Part shown: positions 1-7,886 of the stretch, one piece after another
Position numbering within the stretch: position 1 is the first letter of the stretch
Layout: every line of letters begins with the position of its first letter
From: Porticoccaceae bacterium
Lineage (GTDB): Bacteria; Pseudomonadota; Gammaproteobacteria; Pseudomonadales; Porticoccaceae
Reading direction: 5' to 3'
Length of the DNA: 44,434 nt
NCBI GenBank assembly: GCA_002702725.1
Contig: PABE01000108.1
Coordinates: 1 to 44,434, forward strand
Notes under the pieces: generated by a model
What the model was told of the DNA's origin: nothing
Databases searched by the model: none
What the model saw: the letters and a program-made list of their open reading frames with translations, nothing else
Program-made: the position numbers and the translations under genes

Positions 1-1
1 C

Positions 2-580
2 GGTCTGCAGCGTCAGCGTTTTCTGCCCGCCATTGATCTGCTCAAAAAGCACTGCGAAGTGATCAATGTCGATGGTGGTGTCGACTACCGGCTCCGGGCT
101 CTGGAACAGGCGGAGATCTACCACAGCCCGTTGGATGAGGCAGCGGAGCAGGCACTGAAATCCGCTTTTGACAGCCTTGTGCCGGCGGCCGAAGAGGTTT
201 TGCGGGGCTTGCCGATTCAGATCGAGGGGCGTGATATACCGTCCCGATACGTGGGTGAGGACGTTGTCTGGTTTGATTACCGGGCACTCTGCGACGGACC
301 AAGGAGTCAGAATGACTACATTGAGATTGCCCGGGAGTTCCACGCCGTGCTGGTCAGTGATGTGCCGGTCATGACGGCGGCGATGGAGGATCAGGCCCGG
401 CGCTTTATCAACATGGTTGACGAGTTCTATGACCGCGGTGTGAAGCTGATTGTCTCCGCCGCCGCTCCTCTCGCGGAGATCTACTCAGGATCGCGCCTGA
501 CCTTTGAGTTTGAGCGCACCCGCAGTCGATTGCTGGAAATGCAATCCCACGACTATCTTGCGCGCCCCCATCGCCCCTGA
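2..580 (+). CDS. zapE: Cell division protein ZapE (AFG1-like ATPase), C-terminal part
   Basis: The left edge of the window cuts this gene; the frame is open from base 2 and leaves the last 192 residues. ZapE is an AFG1/Lace1-type P-loop ATPase that acts at the Z-ring in Gammaproteobacteria. The visible part matches the family's C-terminal half: an LPAIDLLK segment, INVDGGVDYRLR, the VWFDYRALCDGPRSQNDYIEIA block (a conserved AFG1 signature), then FINMVDEFYDRGVKLIVSA and a basic C-terminus with FEFERTRSRLLEMQS. The Walker A and B motifs would lie upstream of the window. Its position directly before rplM-rpsI is the usual one in Gammaproteobacteria. No U-tract terminator is visible after its stop. 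Identification is by recognition of the conserved blocks and is strong despite the truncation. Confidence 0.92.
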   Translation, partial: GLQRQRFLPAIDLLKKHCEVINVDGGVDYRLRALEQAEIYHSPLDEAAEQALKSAFDSLVPAAEEVLRGLPIQIEGRDIPSRYVGEDVVWFDYRALCDGPRSQNDYIEIAREFHAVLVSDVPVMTAAMEDQARRFINMVDEFYDRGVKLIVSAAAPLAEIYSGSRLTFEFERTRSRLLEMQSHDYLARPHRP

Positions 581-702
581 CAGTGGCGTTCTGCGTGGGC
601 GCTAATGGTACGAAAAAACAACGGGTTGCATATTTCAGTCGCGGTTGTTGACGGTTGCCTGTCAGGGTTTTTTCGCCGTTCGTTAAAAAATGCTCAACGG
701 CC

Positions 703-731
703 TTGAAATGGTCAGGTGGCGCCGGTACAAT
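703..731 (+). promoter_or_regulatory. Sigma70 promoter of rplM-rpsI
   Basis: A TTGAAA -35 box (703-708) and a TACAAT -10 box (726-731) are separated by exactly 17 bases. This predicts a start near 738 and a leader of under 40 bases before the rplM ATG. A pyrimidine-rich stretch follows the -10, as is usual for ribosomal protein leaders. Confidence 0.65.
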
Positions 732-774
732 TCGCGCTCTTTTTTTCAACCCCCCTGACATCAGGCAGGACAAG

Positions 775-1203
775 ATGAAAACATTTACTGCAAAGCCCGA
801 AACCGTAGCTCGCGACTGGTTTGTTGTGGATGCCACAGACAAGGTTCTGGGCCGTCTCGCTGCGGATATCGCCTCCCGCCTGCGGGGCAAGCACAAGCCT
901 GAATACACCCCGCATGTCGATACGGGCGACTACGTCGTTGTAGTCAACGCGGAAAAAATTCGCGTCACCGGCAACAAAGCCAAGGATAAGCTTTATTATC
1001 ACCATACCGGCTTTCCCGGCGGCATCAAGTCGATCAGCTTCGAAAAGCTGATCGACAAGGCTCCGGAGCGTGCCCTGCAGAACGCTGTCAAAGGTATGCT
1101 GCCCAAGGGGCCCCTCGGCTACGCGATGCTGAAAAAGCTGAAGGTCTATGCCGGTGACCAGCACCCCCACGCTGCCCAGCAGCCCCAAGAACTGAATATC
1201 TGA
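775..1203 (+). CDS. rplM: 50S ribosomal protein L13
   Basis: This is ribosomal protein L13, an early-assembling component of the large subunit. The 142 residues equal the family's usual length. Diagnostic blocks are MKTFTAKPE at the start, [15 protein letters not shown], the [19 protein letters not shown] core, [10 protein letters not shown], and [20 protein letters not shown] near the end. The ATG at 775 follows an AGGA Shine-Dalgarno at normal distance and gives the canonical N-terminus. The same frame is open further upstream, but that extension is not part of L13. rpsI follows after 14 bases, so the two form the classic rplM-rpsI operon, driven by the promoter at 703-731. Confidence 0.99.
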   Translation: MKTFTAKPETVARDWFVVDATDKVLGRLAADIASRLRGKHKPEYTPHVDTGDYVVVVNAEKIRVTGNKAKDKLYYHHTGFPGGIKSISFEKLIDKAPERALQNAVKGMLPKGPLGYAMLKKLKVYAGDQHPHAAQQPQELNI

Positions 1204-1217
1204 CGGATAAACCGACC

Positions 1218-1610
1218 ATGGCAGAAGCTCAATATTACGGAACCGGTCGCCGCAAAACTTCCAGCGCTCGCGTATTTCTGAAGAGCGGCAGCGGCACTAT
1301 CACCATCAACAACCGTTCACTGGACCAGTATTTCGGTCGCGAAGTGGCGCGCATGATCGTCCGTCAGCCCCTGGAGCTGACCGAGAGCGTCGACAAGTTC
1401 GACGCCCATATCACTGTCGCCGGTGGTGGCAGTTTCGGTCAGGCCGGTGCTATCCGCCACGGCCTTGCCCGTGCGCTGGTGCAATTCAGTGAGGAATTGC
1501 GCGCTCCTCTGCGTCGGGCAGGGTTTCTTACCCGCGACGCCCGTGAAGTCGAACGTAAAAAAGTGGGGCTACACAAGGCGCGCAAGCGTCCCCAGTACTC
1601 CAAGCGTTAA
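1218..1610 (+). CDS. rpsI: 30S ribosomal protein S9
   Basis: This is ribosomal protein S9, whose C-terminal tail reaches the P-site tRNA in the small subunit. At 130 residues it has the standard bacterial length. Key features are [16 protein letters not shown] at the start, the [19 protein letters not shown] core, and the invariant basic tail [17 protein letters not shown] ending in KR. It is the second gene of the operon with rplM (14-base gap) and is followed by a clear intrinsic terminator at 1634-1661. Confidence 0.99.
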   Translation: MAEAQYYGTGRRKTSSARVFLKSGSGTITINNRSLDQYFGREVARMIVRQPLELTESVDKFDAHITVAGGGSFGQAGAIRHGLARALVQFSEELRAPLRRAGFLTRDAREVERKKVGLHKARKRPQYSKR

Positions 1611-1633
1611 GTCACGCGTTATCTGCGCTCGAG

Positions 1634-1661
1634 ACGCCCGGCTATTGTGTCGGGCGTTTTT
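1634..1661 (+). terminator. Intrinsic terminator of rplM-rpsI
   Basis: A 7-bp stem ACGCCCG (1634-1640) pairs with CGGGCGT (1651-1657) around a 10-base loop and runs into a TTTTT tract. It lies 24 bases after the rpsI stop and separates the ribosomal protein operon from petA. Confidence 0.85.
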
Positions 1662-1791
1662 GTATGTAAATCAATGGGTTGGCGTTGATGTCGCGGGCGG
1701 CTGCTTGTATTGACACGTGCTTTTCATTAAGATTGCACGCCATTTTACCCGTACTAGAACAAGATTCTTTGCCGCTTTAACGGAGAACTTC

Positions 1792-2400
1792 ATGAGCAAT
1801 GACGGAGTTAATCAAAGGCGCCGGCGGTTCCTGACCGGTGCTACTTGCGTCGTGGGTGCAGCGGGGGTGGTTGGTGCTGCAGTCCCCTTTGTCGGGTCCT
1901 GGAACCCCAGTGCCAAGGCGAAAGCCGCAGGTGCTCCGGTAAAGGCCAATATCGGCAAAATTGAACCGGGTCAGATGATCACCGTCGAATGGCGCGGCAA
2001 ACCTGTCTATATTCTCCGTCGCACTGAGGCGGCCCTCGACGCACTTGACCAGACTGCGGATTTCATTCGGGATCCCAAGTCAGAGAACTCCGAGCAGCCG
2101 GCCTACGTTGATCCCGTCACACGCTCGATCAAGCCCGAGTACCTGGTACTCGTCGGTCTCTGTACCCACTTGGGCTGTGCCCCGATGTATCGCCCGGAAG
2201 TGGGGGTTGATCCAGGCAGCGGCAATCCCGACGATGACTGGTACGGGGGCTTCTTTTGTCCCTGTCATGGGTCGAAATTTGATCTGGCCGGCCGGGTGTA
2301 CCAGGGTGTGCCCGCACCGTTGAACCTTGAAGTGCCGCCATACAGTTATGACAGCGATAACGTGATTACGATTGGTGTGGATCCGGAGGGTGCGGCATGA
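1792..2400 (+). CDS. petA: Ubiquinol-cytochrome c reductase iron-sulfur (Rieske) subunit
   Basis: This is the Rieske 2Fe-2S subunit of the cytochrome bc1 complex, which passes electrons from ubiquinol to cytochrome c1 on the periplasmic side of the inner membrane. The 202-residue product starts with a twin-arginine-type signal anchor (RRRRFLTGAT, residues about 8-17) followed by a hydrophobic Gly/Ala/Val helix. The cluster ligands are in CTHLGC and CPCHGS. The ATG at 1792 is preferred because GGAG lies just upstream; the frame stays open to an upstream ATG at 1717, but that would push the Tat motif 25 residues inward. The stop overlaps the next start by 4 bases (ATGA), so translation is probably coupled. 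A TTGACA sequence at 1710-1715 has no convincing -10 partner. Confidence 0.97.
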   Translation: MSNDGVNQRRRRFLTGATCVVGAAGVVGAAVPFVGSWNPSAKAKAAGAPVKANIGKIEPGQMITVEWRGKPVYILRRTEAALDALDQTADFIRDPKSENSEQPAYVDPVTRSIKPEYLVLVGLCTHLGCAPMYRPEVGVDPGSGNPDDDWYGGFFCPCHGSKFDLAGRVYQGVPAPLNLEVPPYSYDSDNVITIGVDPEGAA

Positions 2401-4430
2401 ACTGGTTATCGGGACTGTGGAACTGGGTTGACCAGCGGCTGCCGGTACAGCGGGCGTGGGACACCCACATGGGTAAATACTATGCCCCCAAGAACTTCAA
2501 CTTCTGGTATTTCTTCGGGGTTCTCTCCCTGTTGGTACTGGTCATCCAGCTGGTTTCCGGTATCTGGCTGCTGATGAGCTACAACGGCACGGCTGAGGGT
2601 GCCTTTGCCTCCGTTGAATACATCATGCGCGATGTGGATTACGGGTGGATCATCCGCTATATCCACTCCACCGGTGCATCGGCATTCTTTGTTGTCGTTT
2701 ATCTGCATATGTTCCGGGGGCTGATTTACGGATCCTACAAGGCGCCGCGGGAGCTGGTGTGGATCTTCGGTATGGCGATTTACCTGGCGCTTATGGCCGA
2801 AGCATTCCTGGGTTATGTGCTTCCCTGGGGACAGATGTCCTACTGGGGCGCGCAGGTTATCATTTCACTGTTTGGCGCCATTCCCTATATCGGCGAAGAC
2901 ATTGTTCAGTGGGTGCGGGGTGATTACCTGATCTCCGGAATTACGCTGAACCGCTTTATGTCGCTGCACGTGGTTGCGTTGCCGATTGTACTGCTGGCCC
3001 TTGTGGTGCTTCATATCCTGGCACTGCACGAGGTGGGCTCCAACAACCCCGATGGTGTCGAGATCAAGAAGACCAAGGACGAGAACGGTGTTCCCCGCGA
3101 CGGCATTCCGTTCCATCCCTACTACACGGTTCACGATCTTGTGCCCGTCGTGGTGTTCCTCATGGTGTTCTCGTTCATCATGTTCTTCGTGCCGGAGATG
3201 GGCGGTTACTTCCTGGAGAAAGCGAATTTCGAGATCGCCAATCCGCTGAAGACCCCGGCGCATATCGCGCCAGTCTGGTACTTCACACCGTTCTACTCCA
3301 TGTTGCGGGCAGTGCCGGACAAGTTCCTCGGCTTCATGGTGATGGGCGCCGCGATTGCAATTCTGTTTGTACTGCCGTGGCTCGATCGCAGCCCGGTCAG
3401 GTCCATGCGCTACAAGGGCAAGATCAGTCGGGCAATGGTGCTCGTGTTCGCGGCGTCCTTCGTGATTCTCGGCGTATTGGGGGTGAAGGCCCCGACCCCG
3501 GCCCGGACGGCACTCGCCCAGGTGTGCACCATCATTTATTTCGGCTATTTCATCGGCATGTTCTTCTGGACCAAGTACGAGCGGACTTCGACACCGCCGG
3601 ACCGGATAACCATGAACGGTGGTATGGGAGGACTCAAGACCCTGGGTGCTGTCCTGGCGGTGGCATTGATGATATTCCTGCCCCTGAAGGCGGTGGGTGC
3701 CGAGAGTCAACACGAGTGCGGAACCATTGAATGCGATGCCATTGAGCTGAACCCCGGCGACAAGGCCTCGCTGCAGAATGGCGCCAAGCTGTTTACCAAT
3801 TACTGTATGGGCTGTCACGCCGCCCAGTATTCCCGGTGGGGACGTGTCGCGGCGGATCTCAATATCCCCGACCATCTGGTAATGGAAAATCTGGTCCACG
3901 GCGATCAGAAAATTGGCGATCTGATGAAGATTGCCATGCCCGCTGACGAGGCCAAACAGTGGTTCGGCGCCGCGCCGCCGGATCTGACCCTGGTTACCCG
4001 CGTCAGATCGCCAGAGTGGGTTTACACTTATCTGCGCAATTTTTATGTTGATCCCAACCGGGCCGTCGGCGTGAACAACAAGGTTTTCCCGGATGTGGCC
4101 ATGCCCCACGCCCTTCTGGACCTCCAGGGCCTCCAGGACTGCGCGCCCGGCCCTGTCAAGGCGGCCAATGGCGGGATCAAGCAAGACCCCCTGACCGGTG
4201 AGGCGATCCTCGATGATCCCTGCGGTCGCTTCAAGTTGATTGAAGAAGGCAAGATGACACCCGAAGAGTTCGACACAGCCGTCTACGATCTGGTCAACTT
4301 CATGGGTTACATGGCCGATCCGGTTGCCGAGAAACGCAAGACGATCGGTATCTACGTTCTGTTGTTCCTCGCTTTCCTGCTGGTTTGGGTGTGGCTGCTG
4401 AACCGGGAGTACTGGAAGGATGTTCATTGA
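2397..4430 (+). CDS. petBC: Cytochrome b / cytochrome c1 fusion polyprotein of the bc1 complex
   Basis: One open frame of 677 codons encodes both remaining bc1 subunits. Residues 1 to about 400 are cytochrome b: multiple membrane helices, haem-ligand histidines H90/H104 and H191/H206, the GSNNPDG loop, and a Qo-site PVWY at 292-295 in place of the common PEWY. Residues from about 406 are cytochrome c1: a signal-peptide-like stretch (M406 to about A435, ending AVGAE), the haem c motif CMGCH at 470-474, a likely axial methionine M569 in FPDVAMPH, and a C-terminal anchor helix before LNREYWKD. In most Gammaproteobacteria petB and petC are separate; Bradyrhizobium fbcH is the known precedent for a b-c1 polyprotein cleaved by signal peptidase. 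Cleavage after the internal signal, or internal initiation at ATG 3612, could give two mature proteins. The stop is followed by sspA. Confidence 0.95.
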   Translation: MNWLSGLWNWVDQRLPVQRAWDTHMGKYYAPKNFNFWYFFGVLSLLVLVIQLVSGIWLLMSYNGTAEGAFASVEYIMRDVDYGWIIRYIHSTGASAFFVVVYLHMFRGLIYGSYKAPRELVWIFGMAIYLALMAEAFLGYVLPWGQMSYWGAQVIISLFGAIPYIGEDIVQWVRGDYLISGITLNRFMSLHVVALPIVLLALVVLHILALHEVGSNNPDGVEIKKTKDENGVPRDGIPFHPYYTVHDLVPVVVFLMVFSFIMFFVPEMGGYFLEKANFEIANPLKTPAHIAPVWYFTPFYSMLRAVPDKFLGFMVMGAAIAILFVLPWLDRSPVRSMRYKGKISRAMVLVFAASFVILGVLGVKAPTPARTALAQVCTIIYFGYFIGMFFWTKYERTSTPPDRITMNGGMGGLKTLGAVLAVALMIFLPLKAVGAESQHECGTIECDAIELNPGDKASLQNGAKLFTNYCMGCHAAQYSRWGRVAADLNIPDHLVMENLVHGDQKIGDLMKIAMPADEAKQWFGAAPPDLTLVTRVRSPEWVYTYLRNFYVDPNRAVGVNNKVFPDVAMPHALLDLQGLQDCAPGPVKAANGGIKQDPLTGEAILDDPCGRFKLIEEGKMTPEEFDTAVYDLVNFMGYMADPVAEKRKTIGIYVLLFLAFLLVWVWLLNREYWKDVH

Positions 4431-4482
4431 TGTGAGCGGCGTGTGCCGGTCCAAGGATTCAAGCTAACAAGAGGAATACCCG

Positions 4483-5112
4483 ATGGGGGTTGCAGCCAGA
4501 CGCTCGACGATGACGTTTTTTTCGGACCCAACCTGTCATTACAGTCACCGGGTTCGTATCGTGCTTGCCGAAAAGGGAATCACGGTGGATATCGAGCATG
4601 TCAATCCGGCGGCGATCCCCACCGAAGTACTGGAGATCAATCCTTACGGTACTCTTCCCACCTTGCTGGATCGGGAACTGGTGCTCTATGAAACCAAGGT
4701 GATGATGGAGTATCTGGATGAGCGCTTCCCGCATCCGCCGTTGCTGCCGGTCTACCCCGTCGCCAGGGCCCTGAGCCGCCAGTTTATCTACCGCATCGAA
4801 AAGGATTGGTGTGCCGACGTCGACAGTCTCCTGGCTGCGCCGGATTCCAAGGACGCTGAAAGAGCGCGTAAGAGCCTGCGGGATGGCCTGCTGGGGATTG
4901 CGCCTGTTTTTGCCGAGGCGCCGTTCTTTATGAACGAAGAATTTACCCTTGTCGACTGCTGCCTGGCACCGATCCTCTGGCGACTGGAAATGCTGGGCGT
5001 CAAGCTGCCCAATAGCCGGCAGTCAAAACCTCTTCATCTCTACATGCAGAAATTGTTCGAGCGACCCTCCTTTCGCGAGAGTCTCACAGAACTGGAAAAA
5101 GAGATGCGCTGA
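4483..5112 (+). CDS. sspA: Stringent starvation protein A
   Basis: SspA is a glutathione-S-transferase-fold protein that binds RNA polymerase and acts in stationary phase and acid stress. The 209-residue length fits. The thioredoxin-like N-domain carries FFSDPTCHYSHRVRIVLAEKGI, followed by EINPYGTLPTLLDRELVLYE and MEYLDERFPHPPLLPVYP, all characteristic of SspA. The all-helical C-domain contains FTLVDCCLAPILWRLEMLGV. The ATG at 4483 follows AAGAGGA. It lies 52 bases after petBC in the conserved order pet-sspA-sspB, with no promoter or terminator seen between them, so it is probably co-transcribed. A strong hairpin terminator follows at once. Confidence 0.96.
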   Translation: MGVAARRSTMTFFSDPTCHYSHRVRIVLAEKGITVDIEHVNPAAIPTEVLEINPYGTLPTLLDRELVLYETKVMMEYLDERFPHPPLLPVYPVARALSRQFIYRIEKDWCADVDSLLAAPDSKDAERARKSLRDGLLGIAPVFAEAPFFMNEEFTLVDCCLAPILWRLEMLGVKLPNSRQSKPLHLYMQKLFERPSFRESLTELEKEMR

Positions 5113-5116
5113 TATC

Positions 5117-5144
5117 AAAAAAGGGGCCGGCAAGCCCCTTTTTT
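5117..5144 (+). terminator. Intrinsic terminator after sspA
   Basis: AAAAAAGGGGC (5117-5127) pairs with GCCCCTTTTTT (5134-5144) across a 6-base loop. The A-tract and U-tract could make it work in both directions. It lies between sspA and sspB, so sspB either has its own promoter or relies on readthrough. Confidence 0.85.
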
Positions 5145-5166
5145 CTTAACGGAACCTTCGTTGACA

Positions 5167-5607
5167 ATGGCAAAAATGACCTCAAATCGCCCCTATCTGG
5201 TGCAAGCCTTTTATAACTGGATTATCGATAACGATTGCACGCCGCACCTGGTTGTCGATGCCTATATGCCGGGGGTGGTCGTGCCGCAAAATTATGTCAA
5301 CGATGGGCAGATTGTACTCAATATCGCGCCCCGGGCGGTCTCGGCCTTCGCCATGGATCTGAAAGAGATTGTTTTCAGCACCCGTTTTGGCGGTGTGCCC
5401 ACCGAAATTCATGTGCCCATGAACGCGGTACTGGGAATATATGCCCGGGAAAATGGTCAGGGCATGATTTTTCAGCCGGAAGAGCACGATCCGGAGCCGC
5501 CGGAGGGTGATGATCCCCCACCCAAGGCCGATGATTCCGGCAGCAAAAAGAAATCTGCGTCCATTTCCCGGGTTGGGAAACGGCCGAGCCTCAAGGTAGT
5601 GAAATAA
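5167..5607 (+). CDS. sspB: ClpXP protease specificity-enhancing factor SspB
   Basis: SspB binds ssrA-tagged peptides and delivers them to ClpXP. The folded domain is clear: RPYLVQAFYNWIIDNDCTPHLVVDA, then DGQIVLNIAPRAV and RFGGVPTEIHVPMNAVLGIYARENGQGM. An acidic, proline-rich flexible linker follows (about residues 105-130). The C-terminus is RPSLKVVK, which is the short conserved tail that docks on the ClpX zinc-binding domain. The start is uncertain: TTG at 5161 has the better Shine-Dalgarno spacing, and ATG at 5167 or 5176 gives the more usual N-terminus. It is about 146 residues long, slightly shorter than the E. coli protein through the linker. Confidence 0.95.
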   Translation: MAKMTSNRPYLVQAFYNWIIDNDCTPHLVVDAYMPGVVVPQNYVNDGQIVLNIAPRAVSAFAMDLKEIVFSTRFGGVPTEIHVPMNAVLGIYARENGQGMIFQPEEHDPEPPEGDDPPPKADDSGSKKKSASISRVGKRPSLKVVK

Positions 5608-5728
5608 CCGGCGCAGAACGGCAGCGCAGTCTGACTGTCGAGTTGCACCTTGTTTGTCGATGCAGGACTGCGGGAGGGGTAGCGATGAAGTGCCTTCGGG
5701 TTCAGCGGGTGAACGGCAACGCTGTGTA

Positions 5729-7045
5729 TCAGGACCCCAATTGATCGGGAAGTGAAAGGGTAATACAGAGTCCGCCGCCTCGACGGTGACGGGCGCTGAT
5801 ACTGCCGTGATGAAGTTCCATTGCTTTTCTCGCGATTGCCAGGCCCAGGCCATAGCCGCCGGTATCGCGGCCCCTGGCGCTGTCCAGTCGTACGAATGGG
5901 TCAAAGATGCGTTCGAGCTCCCCATCCGCGACACCGGGTCCACGGTCGCAGATATCGATGTGTATCAGCCCCTGGGCGGTGCGGATTCCTACATCAATCG
6001 TTGTATCTTTTTCCGTATATTTGATGGCATTGCGCAGGGCGTTCTCGATAGCGCGACGCAGCAACTCCCTGTTGCCGCGGATGGCGGGGTTGGCGCCATT
6101 CTCGGTTACGTCCACAGGGCATCCTTTTGCCTCCGCCTCCAGTGCCGTATCGCCCGCAATTTGTTTGACCAGCTCGCCGATGTTAACTGCATCGTCAAAA
6201 CCGGTGTCCCCTGTGGTTTCAAGTCTGGACAGGGTAAGTACTTCGCCAATGAGTTCTTCGACCCGCAGCAGATCCCGTTCAATGCGGTCCAGTGATTCGT
6301 TTGGGCCGTCGATTTTTCGGCGGGCCAGAGCCAGCGCCACTTGCAGGCGGGCCAGAGGCGACCGCAATTCGTGGGAAATGTCCCGCAGCAGTTGCTGGCG
6401 ACCGTCGATTAATTGCTGAATCTTGTCCGCCATCTGGTCGAAGTCATGGGCGAGGTCGGCAATTTCATCCTTACGCCGCAGTTCACCGACACGCACCGAG
6501 AGTTCGCCCCTGGCCAGATGCTGGGTAGCACGGCTAAGCCGCGAAATCGGTGCCGTCAGGTAGCGGGCCAGCCAGAAACACACCAGCGTACTGATCACCA
6601 GGGTTATGGACAAAGCAAGCCACCATGGAGGACGCAGGTTGGGGTTGGGCGGTGCCTGTCTGGGGGCTATGACCCGATAGATTTCGCCGTTGGGCAACCG
6701 CACATCGGTGGCAAACAGGCGCCGGCTACGAATCGCTTCGTGGTGCGCCAGGCGCGCCACAAAACGGGGCAGAGGGCGACCGAGAATATCGTCGCCCGCG
6801 CTGTTGACGACAAAAATGGGAAAGCGAATTTCGGTATTCAACTGCCTCAACAGATCCCTCGCCTGGACCGTATCCCCGCGCTCGAATGCCAGCGAGATGG
6901 CGGCGACCTGCGCCTGGGGAAGTTGCTCGGCGAGGGGCCTGGCCTGCTCGATATAGATTTTTACGCCCCAACCTATGGAGACGCTGAGCAGCGCCAGCGC
7001 GAACCAGAACCAGATGAAAAGTTTCCAGTAAAGGCGGCTCATCAT
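5729..7045 (-). CDS. cpxA: CpxA-like envelope stress sensor histidine kinase
   Basis: This is a 438-residue inner-membrane sensor kinase. Order of parts: helix 1 (about 8-30), a periplasmic sensor region (about 31-140), helix 2 (about 143-163), a HAMP domain beginning YLTAPISRLS, then a dimerisation/phosphoacceptor helix with DISHELRSPL (H225 is the phosphorylated histidine). The ATPase domain shows an N-box (ALRNAIKYT), DRGPGV and GGYGLGLAIARKAMELHHG. The start overlaps the response-regulator stop by 4 bases, so the pair is translationally coupled. The CpxA assignment rests on the partner regulator, the LTxxQ protein across the intergenic region, and a CpxR-box match between them. A generic OmpR-class kinase remains possible from the protein alone. 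Confidence 0.85.
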   Translation of the reverse strand: MMSRLYWKLFIWFWFALALLSVSIGWGVKIYIEQARPLAEQLPQAQVAAISLAFERGDTVQARDLLRQLNTEIRFPIFVVNSAGDDILGRPLPRFVARLAHHEAIRSRRLFATDVRLPNGEIYRVIAPRQAPPNPNLRPPWWLALSITLVISTLVCFWLARYLTAPISRLSRATQHLARGELSVRVGELRRKDEIADLAHDFDQMADKIQQLIDGRQQLLRDISHELRSPLARLQVALALARRKIDGPNESLDRIERDLLRVEELIGEVLTLSRLETTGDTGFDDAVNIGELVKQIAGDTALEAEAKGCPVDVTENGANPAIRGNRELLRRAIENALRNAIKYTEKDTTIDVGIRTAQGLIHIDICDRGPGVADGELERIFDPFVRLDSARGRDTGGYGLGLAIARKAMELHHGSISARHRRGGGLCITLSLPDQLGS

Positions 7046-7722
7046 TTTTCCAGCTGATAGCCGGTACCGCGTACGGTATGGATCTGCAGGCTGGAGTCAC
7101 ATTCGCCGAGTTTCCGTCTCAGGTGGCTGATGTGCATGTCGAGACTGCGATCATAGGGTGTCAGGGGACGCCCGAGAGCGCTCCGATAGAGTTGCTCCTT
7201 GCTGACCACCCGCCCAGCTTCCCGGGCCAGCAGTTCGAGCACGCTGAATTCGGTGCTGGTCAGGTCCAGTGCTTCGCCGTTCACCGCTGCGCGGCGACTT
7301 CCCGGTGATACCAAAAGGCTACGGCACTGAATCTGTATCAGTTCGTCTTCCGGATCTGCGGCAGAGGAACGGCGCAGTATGGCCCTCAGTCTGGCCACCA
7401 GTTCACGGGGATTGAACGGCTTCGGGAGGTAGTCATCGGCACCGATCTCAAGACCGAGAATCCGGTCAATGTCGTCACCTTTGGCCGTCAACATGATGAC
7501 CGGGGTTTGGGACGCCGTGCGTATTTTCTTCAATGCTTCAAAACCGTTCAGGCCGGGTAGCATGACGTCGAGAATGATGGCGGAGAACGGTCTGTGTAGT
7601 GCCAGTTCTGCGCCGGTGTCGCCCCGGACGGCCACCGTTATCGCAAAACCCTCAGGCTCCAGGTACTCGGTGAGCATTTCTCCGAGTTCTAGGTCATCAT
7701 CGATGATGAGAATAGGGTGCAT
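7042..7722 (-). CDS. cpxR: CpxR-like OmpR-family response regulator
   Basis: This 226-residue regulator has a receiver domain (1 to about 118) with acidic pocket D8-D10, phosphoacceptor D52 in IILDVMLPG, T79 and K101 (LPKPF). A winged-helix OmpR/PhoB DNA-binding domain follows (about 130-226; LTSTEFSVLELLAREAGRVVS, DMHISHLRRKLG, IHTVRGTGYQLE). When phosphorylated, such regulators bind paired direct repeats. It is encoded upstream of the kinase, and its own promoter region carries the GTAAA-N5-GTAAA array at 7785-7820. This suggests autoregulation together with the divergent cpxP-like gene. Confidence 0.9.
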   Translation of the reverse strand: MHPILIIDDDLELGEMLTEYLEPEGFAITVAVRGDTGAELALHRPFSAIILDVMLPGLNGFEALKKIRTASQTPVIMLTAKGDDIDRILGLEIGADDYLPKPFNPRELVARLRAILRRSSAADPEDELIQIQCRSLLVSPGSRRAAVNGEALDLTSTEFSVLELLAREAGRVVSKEQLYRSALGRPLTPYDRSLDMHISHLRRKLGECDSSLQIHTVRGTGYQLEK

Positions 7723-7784
7723 GTGGGAACTCTGAATCCGGCAGGGAGTCTATTCTGGCACAGCATGCCATTTCACATAGTCCG

Positions 7785-7820
7785 TTTACAGACATTTACA
7801 CAGCCTTACCCATTGCTTAC
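7785..7820 (-). promoter_or_regulatory. CpxR-box array between cpxR and the cpxP-like gene
   Basis: On the minus strand GTAAA-TGTCT-GTAAA (7799 to 7785) matches the E. coli CpxR box GTAAA-N5-GTAAA exactly. Two more half-sites read GTAAG, at 7805-7809 (again 5 bases away) and 7816-7820 (6 bases away), so there are four half-sites in near-helical phase. The array sits in the 164-base divergent intergenic region and could control both transcripts. Confidence 0.75.
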
Positions 7821-7886
7821 CCAAAGCCACAGGCTGCAGAACTACACTTTGTCTTCACCCACTATCGTTATATTGAGGATTAGACC

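Noticed and set aside
1710-1715. Perfect TTGACA as a petA promoter -35
   Set aside because: No acceptable -10 lies 16-18 bases downstream, so a promoter call is not supported.
2865-4454. Long open frame of 529 codons antisense to petBC
   Set aside because: It is a mirror of the cytochrome b/c1 gene, caused by high third-position GC. The translation has low-complexity His/Gln/Glu-rich sequence, no family resemblance and no start signal.
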